The translations under genes were made by a program, and so were the position numbers. Under the pieces are notes generated by a model. It did no database searches, was not told the DNA's origin, and saw only the letters and a program-made list of their open reading frames with translations. 64,000 nt of DNA from DASUPK01 sp963848955 (GTDB taxonomy: Bacteria > Actinomycetota > Thermoleophilia > Solirubrobacterales > 70-9). The DNA is taken from assembly GCA_963848955.1 (NCBI GenBank), contig CAWKFQ010000017.1, positions 372,001-436,000 of the forward strand, written 5' to 3'. This document shows positions 1 through 7,632 of the stretch, in pieces (the stretch's first letter is position 1; each line of letters starts with the position of its first letter).

Positions 1-81
1 GAATCCGCCGAGGTCGTATCCAGACTTGGAGAGGAAGCTCGGCCGCCAGGTCGGGTGGTCCCCTGCGCAAGAGAGGAGCAG

Positions 82-1509
82 TTGGCAACCAACGGAAAGA
101 CGGCGATCGTCCCGCCCCAGAACCTGGAGGCGGAGGAGTCGGTTCTCGGGGCCATGATGGTCTCCGAGTCGACGATCGAGCCCGTCCTGCTCGACGTCCG
201 CCTCAAGGCGGAGGACTTCTACAGGGATCGCCACAGGACGATCTACCAGGCGATCATCCGCCTCAACGAGAACGCCGACCCGGTCGACGTCCTGACGGTC
301 TCCGAGGCGCTCTCCCAGCACGGCCAGCTCGACGCGGTCGGTGGCCGGGACGTGATCGGCAGCCTGGCGGCCAAGGTCCCCGCGCCCGGGAGCGCCAAGC
401 ACTACGCGCAGATCGTCAAGCAGAACTCGCTGATGCGGCGCCTGGAGGGCGCCGCCAAGCAGATCCAGCAGTCGATCGTCGAGCGCGACGGCGAGCCACG
501 GGCGCTCGTCGAGAATGCGGAGCGGCTGCTCTTCCAGGTCGCGAACGAGGAGCAGGCCGAGGACTTCCGCGAGATCGGCGACATCCTCCACGACGAGATC
601 GACAAGCTCGAGAAGCTCGCGAGCGGAGACTCCGAGATCACCGGCACCGCCTCCGGCTTCCGCGACCTCGACGACAAGACCGGCGGCTTCCAGCCCGGCA
701 ACCTGATCGTGATCGCGGCCAGGCCGGCCATGGGAAAGTCGACACTGGTCTGCGACTTCGCCCAGAACGTCGCCATGAAGCATCAGAAGCCCGTCGCCCT
801 CTTCTCCCTGGAGATGTCGGAGATGGAGCTGGCCCACCGCTTCATCGGCTCGCAGTCTCGGATCTCCAGCGACCGGCTCCGCAAGGGCAAGGTCGCGAGC
901 AAGGACTGGCCGAAGGTCGTCAAGGCCTGCAACCAGCTCGAGTCCGCCCCGCTCTGGATCGACGACTCCTCCGATCTGGGCCTGCTCGAGCTGCGCGCGA
1001 AGGCGCGGCGCCTGCACGCCCAGGAGCGCAGCCGCGGCCACGACGGCCTCGGGCTGATCATCGTCGACTACCTCCAGCTGATGCGAAGCGACGACGCCCG
1101 CGCCAACCGCGTCGAGCAGGTGTCCCAGTTCAGCCGCGGCCTGAAGATCCTGGCCAGGGAGCTCAACGTCCCCGTCATCGGCATCTCCCAGCTCTCCCGC
1201 GCCCCCGAGCAGCGGCCCGACAAGCGCCCGATCCTCTCCGACCTTCGCGAGTCCGGGGCGATCGAGCAGGACGCCGACCTCGTCGGCTTCCTCTACCGCG
1301 ACGACTACTACAACCAGGAATCGGAGGACCCGGGAGGCGCGGAGCTGATCCTCGCCAAGCACCGCAACGGCCCCGTGGGCACCATCCGCCTGGTCTTCCT
1401 CGAGCACTATCCGAAGTTCGCCGACCGGGCCCGCGACGAGAGGCCGGTCGAGCAGCCGGCCGGCGAGGGACCGCCGCTCCAGGACGTCGCGGACGCGGAG
1501 GAGTTCTGA
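82..1509 (+). CDS. dnaB: Replicative DNA helicase DnaB
   Basis: Hexameric 5'-3' helicase that unwinds DNA at the replication fork. The protein has the DnaB N-terminal domain (roughly residues 10-115), a linker and a RecA-like core with Walker A (ARPAMGKST, about residue 215), Walker B (LIIVDYLQLM) and the conserved GISQLSR and SDLRESGAIEQDAD segments. No intein interrupts the core. I prefer the TTG start at 82, which has GAGAGGAG just upstream and gives about 475 residues. A GTG at 55 in the same frame would add nine residues. The next gene starts one base after the stop, so the two are probably co-transcribed. Confidence 0.95.
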   Translation: MATNGKTAIVPPQNLEAEESVLGAMMVSESTIEPVLLDVRLKAEDFYRDRHRTIYQAIIRLNENADPVDVLTVSEALSQHGQLDAVGGRDVIGSLAAKVPAPGSAKHYAQIVKQNSLMRRLEGAAKQIQQSIVERDGEPRALVENAERLLFQVANEEQAEDFREIGDILHDEIDKLEKLASGDSEITGTASGFRDLDDKTGGFQPGNLIVIAARPAMGKSTLVCDFAQNVAMKHQKPVALFSLEMSEMELAHRFIGSQSRISSDRLRKGKVASKDWPKVVKACNQLESAPLWIDDSSDLGLLELRAKARRLHAQERSRGHDGLGLIIVDYLQLMRSDDARANRVEQVSQFSRGLKILARELNVPVIGISQLSRAPEQRPDKRPILSDLRESGAIEQDADLVGFLYRDDYYNQESEDPGGAELILAKHRNGPVGTIRLVFLEHYPKFADRARDERPVEQPAGEGPPLQDVADAEEF

Positions 1510-1510
1510 G

Positions 1511-2281
1511 GTGGCCCCCAAGGCCCGATCAGGTGAGCGCCAACCCTGCCGTCTCGGAATCTGCGACGGCACGGGCTGGATCCTCGGCCCCGAGGACGTC
1601 GCGCGTCCCTGCGATTGTCGCTCGCGCATGGTGGCCCAGGCGCGGCTGCGCGGCATCGACTCCGTCATCCCGCCCAAGTTCCGCGGCGTCTCCTTCGACC
1701 GCCCGCCCGTCACCCAGATGGACGCCTTCGTCGTCAAGCGGGTGCGCGACTACTGCGAGCGCCTCGACGAGAATCTCGACGGCGGCCGCGGCATGTGGTT
1801 CTTCGGCAGCTCCGGAACCGGGAAGACGACGCTGGCGATGCTGATCTCGCGGATGGCGCTCGAGTCCGGGCGCTCCGTCGCGATCTACTCACTCCCGAAG
1901 CTCCTCAGCAGGATCCGCCAGACCTATGACGCAGAGATCGGCGAGCAGTCCTACACGCAGTTCTTCGAGCGCCTGGCGAGCGTCGACCTGCTCCATCTCG
2001 ACGACCTCGGCGTCGAGAAGCAGACCGAGTGGGTCCTCGAGCAGCTCTACGCCCTGATCAACGAGCGCTACGAGCGCCAGCGCTCTCTGATCGTGACCAG
2101 CAACCTCGAGGACGACGAGCTCGAGAAGCAGCTCGGGACCCGTGTCGTCTCCCGCCTCGTGGAGATCTGCGGCGATCCGGTCCTGCTCTTCGACGAGGAT
2201 CGGCGCATGCGGGTCTCCGCCGACGCCGCAAGCTCGCTCGGCGAGAGCGGCGGCTCGGCCCTCGGCCCCCTCGACCACTAG
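1511..2281 (+). CDS. DnaC/IstB-like AAA+ ATPase, putative helicase loader
   Basis: A 256-residue AAA+ ATPase with Walker A GSSGTGKTT (about residue 100) and Walker B LLHLDDLG. It ends in the sensor region typical of DnaC/DnaI/IstB proteins (LIVTSNLE, then GTRVVSRLVE). The N-terminus carries Cys residues (CRLGICDGTG, then CDCR) that could bind zinc, as in DnaI-type loaders. It begins with GTG one base after dnaB. The position directly behind dnaB supports a role in loading that helicase. No transposase lies nearby, so an IstB transposition role is unlikely. The loader function is inferred from family and context. Confidence 0.8.
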   Translation: MAPKARSGERQPCRLGICDGTGWILGPEDVARPCDCRSRMVAQARLRGIDSVIPPKFRGVSFDRPPVTQMDAFVVKRVRDYCERLDENLDGGRGMWFFGSSGTGKTTLAMLISRMALESGRSVAIYSLPKLLSRIRQTYDAEIGEQSYTQFFERLASVDLLHLDDLGVEKQTEWVLEQLYALINERYERQRSLIVTSNLEDDELEKQLGTRVVSRLVEICGDPVLLFDEDRRMRVSADAASSLGESGGSALGPLDH

Positions 2282-2326
2282 GGCGACCGGCCGGCTCCGG
2301 TCCCGAACCTCTCATAATCCCTGGTC

Positions 2327-3637
2327 ATGCCTGGAATCGTCATAGTCGGCGCCCAGTGGGGCGACGAGGGAAAGGGCAAGGTCACCGACCTGCTCGCGGA
2401 GCAGGCCGACGTCGTGATCCGCTTTCAGGGCGGCAACAACGCCGGTCACACGATCATCCGTGACGGCGAGACCTTCAAGTTCCACCTGATCCCCTCGGGG
2501 ATCCTCTACCCGGGCAAGACCTGCGCGGTGGGCAACGGGGTCGTGATCGACCCGGCGGTGCTCACCGGGGAGATCGAGGAGCTCCGTCACCGGGGCATCG
2601 ACGTCGGCGGCCTGCGGATCTCCGCAAACGCGCACGTGATCATGCCCTACCACGTGAAGCTCGACACGGCCGGAGAGCTGAAGCTCGGCAAGCTCGAGAT
2701 CGGCACCACCCGCCGGGGGATCGGCCCCTGCTACGCCGACAAGGCCTCCCGCCTCGGAATCCGCGTCCAGGACCTGCTCGACGCCAAGATCCTGCGCAAG
2801 AAGATCATGACCGCGATGGAGCCGAAGCAGCAGATGCTCCGCCCCTTCGCCAAGGACCCCGAGCTCGACCTGCACACGATGGTGGAGACCTACCTCACCT
2901 ACGGCCACCGCCTCGAGCCGCACATCACCGACACAGCGCGGCTCTGCTGGGAGGCTCTCGACGCCGATCGCACGGTTCTCTTCGAGGGCGCCCAGGGCAT
3001 CATGCTCGACCTCGACCACGGCACCTATCCGTTCGTCACCTCCTCGAACCCGGTCGCCGGCGCCGCCTGCATCGGGGCGGGAGTCGGGCCCGCGGACATC
3101 GACGAGGTCTGGGGGATCGCCAAGGCGTACGCGACCCGCGTCGGCGCCGGTCCCTTCCCCACCGAGCTCGACGACGACCTCGGAGAGACGCTCCGCGAGC
3201 GCGGCGGGGAAATGGGCACCACGACGGGCCGTCCCCGGCGCTGCGGCTGGCTCGACCTGGTGGCCCTCCGCTACGCCGTCCGGCTCAACACCATGAGCGC
3301 GCTCGCGGTCACCAAGCTCGACGTGCTCTCAGGCATCGACCCGCTGCGCGTCTGCGTTCGCTACCGCCATCCCGACGGCGCGGTCTTCGACGAGTTCCCC
3401 TACCACCAGTCGATCATCCACACCGTGGAGCCCGAGTACGAGGAGCTGCCCGGGTTCGAGGGCGACATCGGTGAGTGCCGCCGGGAGCAGGATCTGCCGG
3501 CGGAGGCCCGCGACTACCTCACCGCTCTCTCGGACCACCTCGGCATCCCCGTCCGCCTGGTCGGAGTGGGTCCCGGCCGCGATCAGGTGATCTGGATGGG
3601 TGAGGAGGCCCAACCCCGCCTCCGCGCCGCGGCGTAA
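2327..3637 (+). CDS. purA: Adenylosuccinate synthetase PurA
   Basis: Catalyses GTP-dependent ligation of IMP and aspartate to adenylosuccinate, the first committed step to AMP. The 436-residue length is normal. The N-terminal phosphate-binding loop GAQWGDEGKGK is followed by GGNNAGHT, then TTRRGIGPCYADK, FEGAQGIMLDLDHGTYPFV (nucleotide site) and TTTGRPRRCGWLDLVALRYA. Every active-site block of the family is present. It lies about 45 bases after the helicase-loader gene in the same direction and may be read through from dnaB. Confidence 0.97.
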   Translation: MPGIVIVGAQWGDEGKGKVTDLLAEQADVVIRFQGGNNAGHTIIRDGETFKFHLIPSGILYPGKTCAVGNGVVIDPAVLTGEIEELRHRGIDVGGLRISANAHVIMPYHVKLDTAGELKLGKLEIGTTRRGIGPCYADKASRLGIRVQDLLDAKILRKKIMTAMEPKQQMLRPFAKDPELDLHTMVETYLTYGHRLEPHITDTARLCWEALDADRTVLFEGAQGIMLDLDHGTYPFVTSSNPVAGAACIGAGVGPADIDEVWGIAKAYATRVGAGPFPTELDDDLGETLRERGGEMGTTTGRPRRCGWLDLVALRYAVRLNTMSALAVTKLDVLSGIDPLRVCVRYRHPDGAVFDEFPYHQSIIHTVEPEYEELPGFEGDIGECRREQDLPAEARDYLTALSDHLGIPVRLVGVGPGRDQVIWMGEEAQPRLRAAA

Positions 3638-3690
3638 GGCGGCGCGCTACCTGCAAGGGCCACGCCGCCGGTCGTGCCGGCGCCGCGCGC

Positions 3691-4422
3691 CTAGGCCAGG
3701 GCCCCGGTCGCCCTCATCCCGTGCTCCCCGATGTAGGCGGGGATCAGGCCCTCCTGCACGCCCTTCTCCTCGCCACGCCGCAGCATGCGCAACCCGAGAA
3801 TCGTGGCCGCCAGGGTGGCCGTCACTCCCAGGCTGACCTGCACGCTGAGCAGGCCCTGCCTCGTCCAGTAGACGTCCTCCAGATCGAGCAACAGCGCCGC
3901 CTCGTCCATCGTCAGGCCCATGCCGATCCCGAACGGCATCGCGAGTGCCGCCTCGACCCCCTCGTTGCGCGTCGTGATCGCACCGACTCCCGACGCAAAC
4001 GCGATCAGGATGCCCGGGATGAAGTGGTGGATATGGCGCCCGCTGACGCGCACGTTCTCGAAGGGCCACCAGCCCTGCCGGATTCCCCAGGTCGAGATGC
4101 GGGCGATCGCGAACGCCCCCAGGAAGCCCTGCAGGAGGTTGAACAGGACGGCCTCGTGGTGCGGTGTCGCCCGGATCCCGCGCCGCGCGACCGCGATCGT
4201 GTCCCGGGTCGCATAGCCCGCCACGTCCACGAGGTTGTCCGGAGTCTCGGTCTCTCCGCTGTCACGGCGGCGGCGGGCCATTCGCCAGAGCTCGCCGCTG
4301 ATCAGGGCAAACGCCGGCCCGAGCCCGAACACCGCCAGGCCGAACGTCGTGCGCTCGGCCCTCGCGCCACTGACGATCGCCGCCAGGCCGCGCTTCCGCC
4401 GTCTGCGAAATGGACTCCTCAT
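3691..4422 (-). CDS. Conserved integral membrane protein, function unknown
   Basis: A 243-residue protein with a basic N-terminus (FRRRRKRG) and about five hydrophobic stretches, including FGLAVFGLGPAFALI near residue 30 and others near residues 110, 145 and 195. A histidine-rich HIHHFIPGI motif and the acidic MDEAALLLDLEDVYW segment look like possible metal or substrate residues inside the membrane. It is convergent with purA. I do not recognise an enzymatic family. Confidence 0.6.
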   Translation of the reverse strand: MRSPFRRRRKRGLAAIVSGARAERTTFGLAVFGLGPAFALISGELWRMARRRRDSGETETPDNLVDVAGYATRDTIAVARRGIRATPHHEAVLFNLLQGFLGAFAIARISTWGIRQGWWPFENVRVSGRHIHHFIPGILIAFASGVGAITTRNEGVEAALAMPFGIGMGLTMDEAALLLDLEDVYWTRQGLLSVQVSLGVTATLAATILGLRMLRRGEEKGVQEGLIPAYIGEHGMRATGALA

Positions 4423-4515
4423 GGGTCGAGGATGCTAGCCGCGGCGGGTCTGTTGAACCCGCAAACTGGGCAGGAACTCGCTGCGTGCAGGGAAAATCAC
4501 TGAGTAATACGGATC

Positions 4516-4647
4516 ATGAAATCCGCCTCGCTCAATAGGGTTCCGAGCGTGCGCAGGTTGCTCACACCAGTCAACGCAAGCGTCAGCGCCGCCCGCCACG
4601 TGCTCTGGTATCTGAGCTACCACGCGGCGCCCCGGCAGCGCCTCTAG
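4516..4647 (+). CDS. Possible 43-residue basic small protein
   Basis: A short open frame beginning MKSASLNRVPSVRRLL and ending HAAPRQRL. It has a basic, amphipathic composition and GC-rich third positions in the second half. No clear ribosome site precedes the ATG, though an AT-rich TAATAC lies just upstream and could be a -10 element for a leaderless message. It fills the gap between the membrane protein and the repeat-protein gene. Coding status is uncertain. Confidence 0.25.
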   Translation: MKSASLNRVPSVRRLLTPVNASVSAARHVLWYLSYHAAPRQRL

Positions 4648-4707
4648 GGTCGTCCCCCGCCGGGACGACTTGAAGTGAGTCCTCCTCCGGCCGGCGGCTT
4701 CGACCGC

Positions 4708-5049
4708 CTAGTCCTTTGAGGGCGGCTGCTGCGGCTCTCTCGGGGTTGTGCCCGGCTCCGGAGCCCGATCCTCCTGCTCCATCTCGTGCTCGCGCTCCTC
4801 GAGGTTCTCCACGGGGTCCTTCACCTCGTGGGGGGGCGGCTGCACCGGCTCTCTCGGGGTCATGCCCGGCTCCGGAGCCCGATCCTCCTGCTCCATCTCG
4901 TGCTCGCGCTCCTCGAGGTTCTCCACGGGGTCCTTCACCTCGTGGGGGGGCGGCTGCTCCGGCTCTCTCGGGGTCATGCCCGGCTCCGGAGCCTGGTGCG
5001 CCTGCTCCTTCTCGTGCTCAGCCGGGTCGTCCTTGTCCTTTTTGCTCAT
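4708..5049 (-). CDS. Acidic proline/glutamate-rich 38-residue-repeat protein, copy 1
   Basis: A 113-residue hydrophilic protein starting MSKKDKDDPAEHEKEQ and ending PPSKD. It is built of two full and one partial 38-residue repeats with the core APEPGMTPREP, PPPHEVKDPVENLEERE and HEMEQEDR. It has no hydrophobic core, signal peptide or membrane segment and is rich in E, P and K, so it is probably disordered. I cannot assign a function. A hydrophilin or stress-type scaffold is only a guess. A second copy of identical length lies at 42786-43127 with the same upstream sequence. The ATG at 5049 is chosen because the conserved leader and protein start there in both copies. Confidence 0.65.
   Translation of the reverse strand: MSKKDKDDPAEHEKEQAHQAPEPGMTPREPEQPPPHEVKDPVENLEEREHEMEQEDRAPEPGMTPREPVQPPPHEVKDPVENLEEREHEMEQEDRAPEPGTTPREPQQPPSKD
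4750..5010. repeat. 114-bp in-frame tandem repeats within the repeat-protein gene
   Basis: Two full 114-bp units (4750-4863 and 4864-4977) and a partial third unit encode the 38-residue repeats. The units are nearly identical at the DNA level, including silent positions, which indicates recent tandem duplication or gene conversion. The paralogue at 42786-43127 has the same periodicity. Confidence 0.85.
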
Positions 5050-5160
5050 CGTCTGCCTTTCGGTCAGCTCGGGGGTCGAAGCATCAAATATTAGGACCTG
5101 GCTTGTCCCACCTCCGGGCTTTACCAAGGCCCGGTTCCGCTAATCCCGGCCTTGCCTTCT
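5050..5160 (-). promoter_or_regulatory. Leader/promoter shared with the second repeat-protein gene
   Basis: Roughly the first 110 bases upstream of the ATG are conserved in the second copy (43128-43245), including an AATATTAGGACCTGG block and CTTGCCTTCTCAGGTCA. AATATT-type AT-rich sequence is rare in this genome and probably marks the promoter. Conservation outside the reading frame shows that gene and control region were copied together. Confidence 0.5.
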
Positions 5161-5176
5161 CAGGTCAGAGCCCGTC

Positions 5177-5581
5177 CTACTCCGACAGCCCGGCGGCTTT
5201 GAGGGCCGAGTCCCGGTCCAGGTACTCGCGCAGTCGAAGGATCCTGCCCTCGCGCATCTCGAAGACGTGAAAGAACCGCTGGCGTATCTCGACGCCGCTG
5301 GTGCGCCCACGACCGCTGATGCTGACCGCAGCGACAACAATCTCGCCCCCGTCGATGATCTCCTCGACCTGGTCGCTATAGCTGCTCCACGCCTCGATCC
5401 AGCGCTGGGTCCATTCGATCAGCGCCTCGTGACCGCGAATCGCGTCGACCTCCTCGACCGGCCGGTACTCGCAGTTCGGGTCGAAGTATCCGAGAACCCA
5501 TGGGTGGACCTCGCCGCCCTCGGTGATCTGACCAAACGAGGCGTACTGCGCTCGCACGACCTCCACGTTCTCCTGCGACAT
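5177..5581 (-). CDS. NTF2/SnoaL-like protein (array member 3)
   Basis: A 134-residue small alpha+beta-barrel protein starting MSQENVEVVRAQYASF and ending KAAGLSE. The fold is typical of SnoaL-like cyclases, ketosteroid isomerase relatives and many uncharacterised proteins, so the reaction cannot be predicted. It is the last of three tandem genes with a fixed junction: the previous stop TAG, then GCG, then ATG. The three genes therefore probably form one transcript from the promoter near 6400. The N- and C-terminal borders are conserved across all members of this family in the window, while the middle diverges. Confidence 0.75.
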   Translation of the reverse strand: MSQENVEVVRAQYASFGQITEGGEVHPWVLGYFDPNCEYRPVEEVDAIRGHEALIEWTQRWIEAWSSYSDQVEEIIDGGEIVVAAVSISGRGRTSGVEIRQRFFHVFEMREGRILRLREYLDRDSALKAAGLSE

Positions 5582-5584
5582 CGC

Positions 5585-5971
5585 CTACTCCGTCAGCCCG
5601 GCGGCTTCGAGGGCCTTCTCACGCTGGGGGAACGTCTGCAGCCTGACGATGAGGCCGTCCCGCAGCGTGAAGAGATGACCGATCAGTGCCTCGATCTCCG
5701 CGCTGCTTTCCTTGGGCCGGGCGCGAATCTTGACGAAGACCGCGACGTACTCGCCGCCCTCGAACACCTCCACGGGCTCCACCGTCGAGGACTCGAACGC
5801 ACTGATCTGGTCCTCGAGAAACGCCTGGCACTCGTCTCGGCCGCGATACGAGCCCTGAACCTGAGTGTCCAGCACGAAATCTGGGTTGAAGTCCCGCCAC
5901 ATCGCGTCCCAGTCGCGACGGGCCAGGCAGTCATAGACCCGCCGGACGATCTCGACGTTCTCCTCCGACAT
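5585..5971 (-). CDS. NTF2/SnoaL-like protein (array member 2)
   Basis: A 128-residue member of the same family, starting MSEENVEIVRRVYDCL and ending EAAGLTE. The central part (WRDFNPDFVLDTQVQG, then GRDECQAFLEDQI) follows the SnoaL pattern of helix, strand and a conserved Asp-Arg region. It is separated from both neighbours by three bases (TAG-GCG-ATG junctions). Substrate and reaction are unknown. Divergence of the middle from its neighbours suggests an old duplication or a changed ligand. Confidence 0.75.
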   Translation of the reverse strand: MSEENVEIVRRVYDCLARRDWDAMWRDFNPDFVLDTQVQGSYRGRDECQAFLEDQISAFESSTVEPVEVFEGGEYVAVFVKIRARPKESSAEIEALIGHLFTLRDGLIVRLQTFPQREKALEAAGLTE

Positions 5972-5974
5972 CGC

Positions 5975-6370
5975 CTACTCCGACAGCCCGGCGGCTTCGA
6001 GGGCGTCCTGTCGCATCTGATAGAGGCAAAGTCGCACGACGACGCCGTCGTGGATCGTCCAGAGCCAGGTGCCGCGAGCCTGCACATCGATTCCATCACG
6101 CCCCAGGAGATGGTTCGTGAAAGGCATCACCACGTGCTCCCCGGCGTCGAGGTACTCGTCCGCCTCCCAACGAACGGAGTCCCAGCTTTTGGCGAACTCC
6201 TCCGAGAGGCGTCGAAACTCATCGAGGTCATAGACGCCGCTGTCCAGGCCGACCGCTCGCGTGAGGTCAACTTCAGCGTCCGGGGCCGCGTTCTTGAACG
6301 CCGCATCGAGGTCCCCCCGGTTGAGGGCGGCAAGGGCAGTGCGAACGATCTCCACGTTCTCCTCCGACAT
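5975..6370 (-). CDS. NTF2/SnoaL-like protein (array member 1)
   Basis: A 131-residue protein, MSEENVEIVRTALAAL to EAAGLSE, and the promoter-proximal gene of the three-gene array. Its ATG lies only nine bases downstream of a GATACT -10-like element (minus strand) with no ribosome site, so the message is probably leaderless. The sequence pattern (LNRGDLDAAFKNAAPDAEVD) is typical of NTF2-like proteins that bind small hydrophobic ligands. No specific function can be given. Confidence 0.75.
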   Translation of the reverse strand: MSEENVEIVRTALAALNRGDLDAAFKNAAPDAEVDLTRAVGLDSGVYDLDEFRRLSEEFAKSWDSVRWEADEYLDAGEHVVMPFTNHLLGRDGIDVQARGTWLWTIHDGVVVRLCLYQMRQDALEAAGLSE

Positions 6371-6377
6371 CGCCCAC

Positions 6378-6419
6378 GCAGTATCTCGCTAGGACCGCTG
6401 CTTTCCATGCAAAGCAGCG
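6378..6419 (-). promoter_or_regulatory. Palindrome plus GATACT promoter of the NTF2-like array
   Basis: On the minus strand a perfect palindrome (arms GCTGCTTT/AAAGCAGC, six-base spacer, 6397-6418) lies 11 bases upstream of GATACT. The sequence then runs GCGTGGGCG to the ATG at 6370. The palindrome covers the expected -35 position. The same arrangement precedes the genes starting at 56793 and 60327. Confidence 0.6.
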
Positions 6420-6517
6420 CTTTCGACTAGCGCCCTTGTTGGTCTCTTTACCCCAACAAGATGCGTGAGGGGGGTAGTCCAGGCCCGAATCGGCGCGGCC
6501 GATAGGGTCCCCGGCAG

Positions 6518-6772
6518 ATGGGAATCATCGCCTGGATCATCCTCGGACTGTTGGCGGGCACGATTGCCCGCGCCGTGGTCCCCGGCCGGACTGAACCCGG
6601 CGGTTGTATCGGCACCACGGCGATCGGCATCCTCGGCGCCCTGATCGGCGGCTTCATCGCCAGTGCCCTCGACATCGGCCACATCGACGAGTTCTTCGAC
6701 CTCGGCACCTGGCTGATCGCGATCGGCGGCTCAGTGCTCCTGCTGCTGATCATCCGCGCGTTCGCCCGCTGA
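6518..6772 (+). CDS. GlsB/YeaQ/YmgE-type small stress membrane protein
   Basis: An 84-residue protein with three hydrophobic segments. It begins MGIIAWIILGLLAGTIAR and carries the family signature GLLAGTIAR, PGR and GCIGTTAIGILGALIGG. This family (once called transglycosylase-associated protein) is widespread and stress-induced, with no proven enzymatic role. It is convergent with the VOC gene, with six bases between the stops. Confidence 0.85.
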   Translation: MGIIAWIILGLLAGTIARAVVPGRTEPGGCIGTTAIGILGALIGGFIASALDIGHIDEFFDLGTWLIAIGGSVLLLLIIRAFAR

Positions 6773-6778
6773 TTGGGC

Positions 6779-7183
6779 TCATGCGTCGATCTCGACGACC
6801 ATCACCGTGTTCCCCTCAGGGTCACGGAGCCAGAAGAGCGGCGGAACGGGCTCGCCCATCTCGCTGATCTCGTCGTCCACGTCCACCCCACGCTCCTTGA
6901 GCTGGGCGTGGTACGCCTCGATGTCATCGGTCCGCAGGCTGATGCCGGTCTCCCTTCCGCCTGCCTGGTTGTCCGGCCCGGGCGGACAGAGGGCGATCGG
7001 GGTCTCCGCGCCGCTCGGGGCCACCTCGACCCAGCGACCCTCGACGCCCTCGCCGAAGGGGACATCCGTTCGCTTCTCGAGGCCGAGCGCCTCGGTGTAG
7101 AACTCGACCATTCGGTCCTGGTCGGCGACCGGGACGATCACGGCCGCCAGGTTGGTGACTGTTGGAGTGGCTGCGGTGCTCAT
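6779..7183 (-). CDS. VOC-family (glyoxalase/bleomycin-resistance fold) protein
   Basis: A 134-residue single-module vicinal-oxygen-chelate protein. The N-terminal half starts AAVIVPVADQDRMVEFYTEALG and the C-terminal half ends PLFWLRDPEGNTVMVVEID, the classic betaalphabetabetabeta termini including the metal-ligand Glu near the end. The reaction is not predictable: lyase, dioxygenase and binding proteins share this fold. Confidence 0.8.
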   Translation of the reverse strand: MSTAATPTVTNLAAVIVPVADQDRMVEFYTEALGLEKRTDVPFGEGVEGRWVEVAPSGAETPIALCPPGPDNQAGGRETGISLRTDDIEAYHAQLKERGVDVDDEISEMGEPVPPLFWLRDPEGNTVMVVEIDA

Positions 7184-7253
7184 CGGTCCTCCTGGGTTGA
7201 GAATTCGTGGTGCTTCTAAGACCGATGCGAACGCCGTAGCTAATCGGTTCGGC

Positions 7254-7619
7254 TCAGGCCGGCTCCTTCCCCAGGAACGTCTGCTCCAGCGTGCCCGACT
7301 CGTGGACCGTCACCACCAGGAGGGGGACGTCGCCGACGTTTCGGAAGCCGTGCGGGGTATCGGCGGGCACGACGAGCATCTGGTTCGGGTTGAGCTCGGT
7401 GACCGTCTCTCCCGCGGTCCAGCGGCCGCTGCCCTCGAGCAGGACGAAGGTCTCCGAGTAGGGGTGAATGTGGAGTTCGACGAACTTCCCCGGAGGGGTC
7501 CGGACCACGAACATCGTGATGTCGATTCCCGCCCGCTCCTTCCCCTCGAACAGGGCGGCCGTCGGGCTGAGCTTCATGTCCTCTAGGTCGAGCTTGACGA
7601 CCCGTCGTGCTGCGCCCAT
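7254..7619 (-). CDS. Cupin-domain protein
   Basis: A 121-residue small beta-barrel with the cupin motifs VELHIHPYSETFVLLEGSG (metal-binding His, His, Glu) and PADTPHGFRNVGD (second His). It is probably metal-binding. Its function is unknown. It lies downstream of the formate dehydrogenase on the same strand with only 13 bases between, so it may be the distal gene of the methylamine operon. Confidence 0.8.
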   Translation of the reverse strand: MGAARRVVKLDLEDMKLSPTAALFEGKERAGIDITMFVVRTPPGKFVELHIHPYSETFVLLEGSGRWTAGETVTELNPNQMLVVPADTPHGFRNVGDVPLLVVTVHESGTLEQTFLGKEPA

Positions 7620-7632
7620 GTTCGACCTCCCA

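Noticed and set aside
82..1509. Intein in dnaB
   Set aside because: The helicase motifs are continuous and the total length is normal.
4555..4635. tRNA-like GAGCTACCA / TCTGGTATCTGAGC pattern
   Set aside because: A D-arm-like stretch exists on the minus strand, but no anticodon stem, T-arm or matching acceptor follows.
4750..5010. Regular 114-bp repeats as a CRISPR-like array
   Set aside because: Units are contiguous without unique spacers, stay in one reading frame and encode a protein. No cas genes are present anywhere in the window.
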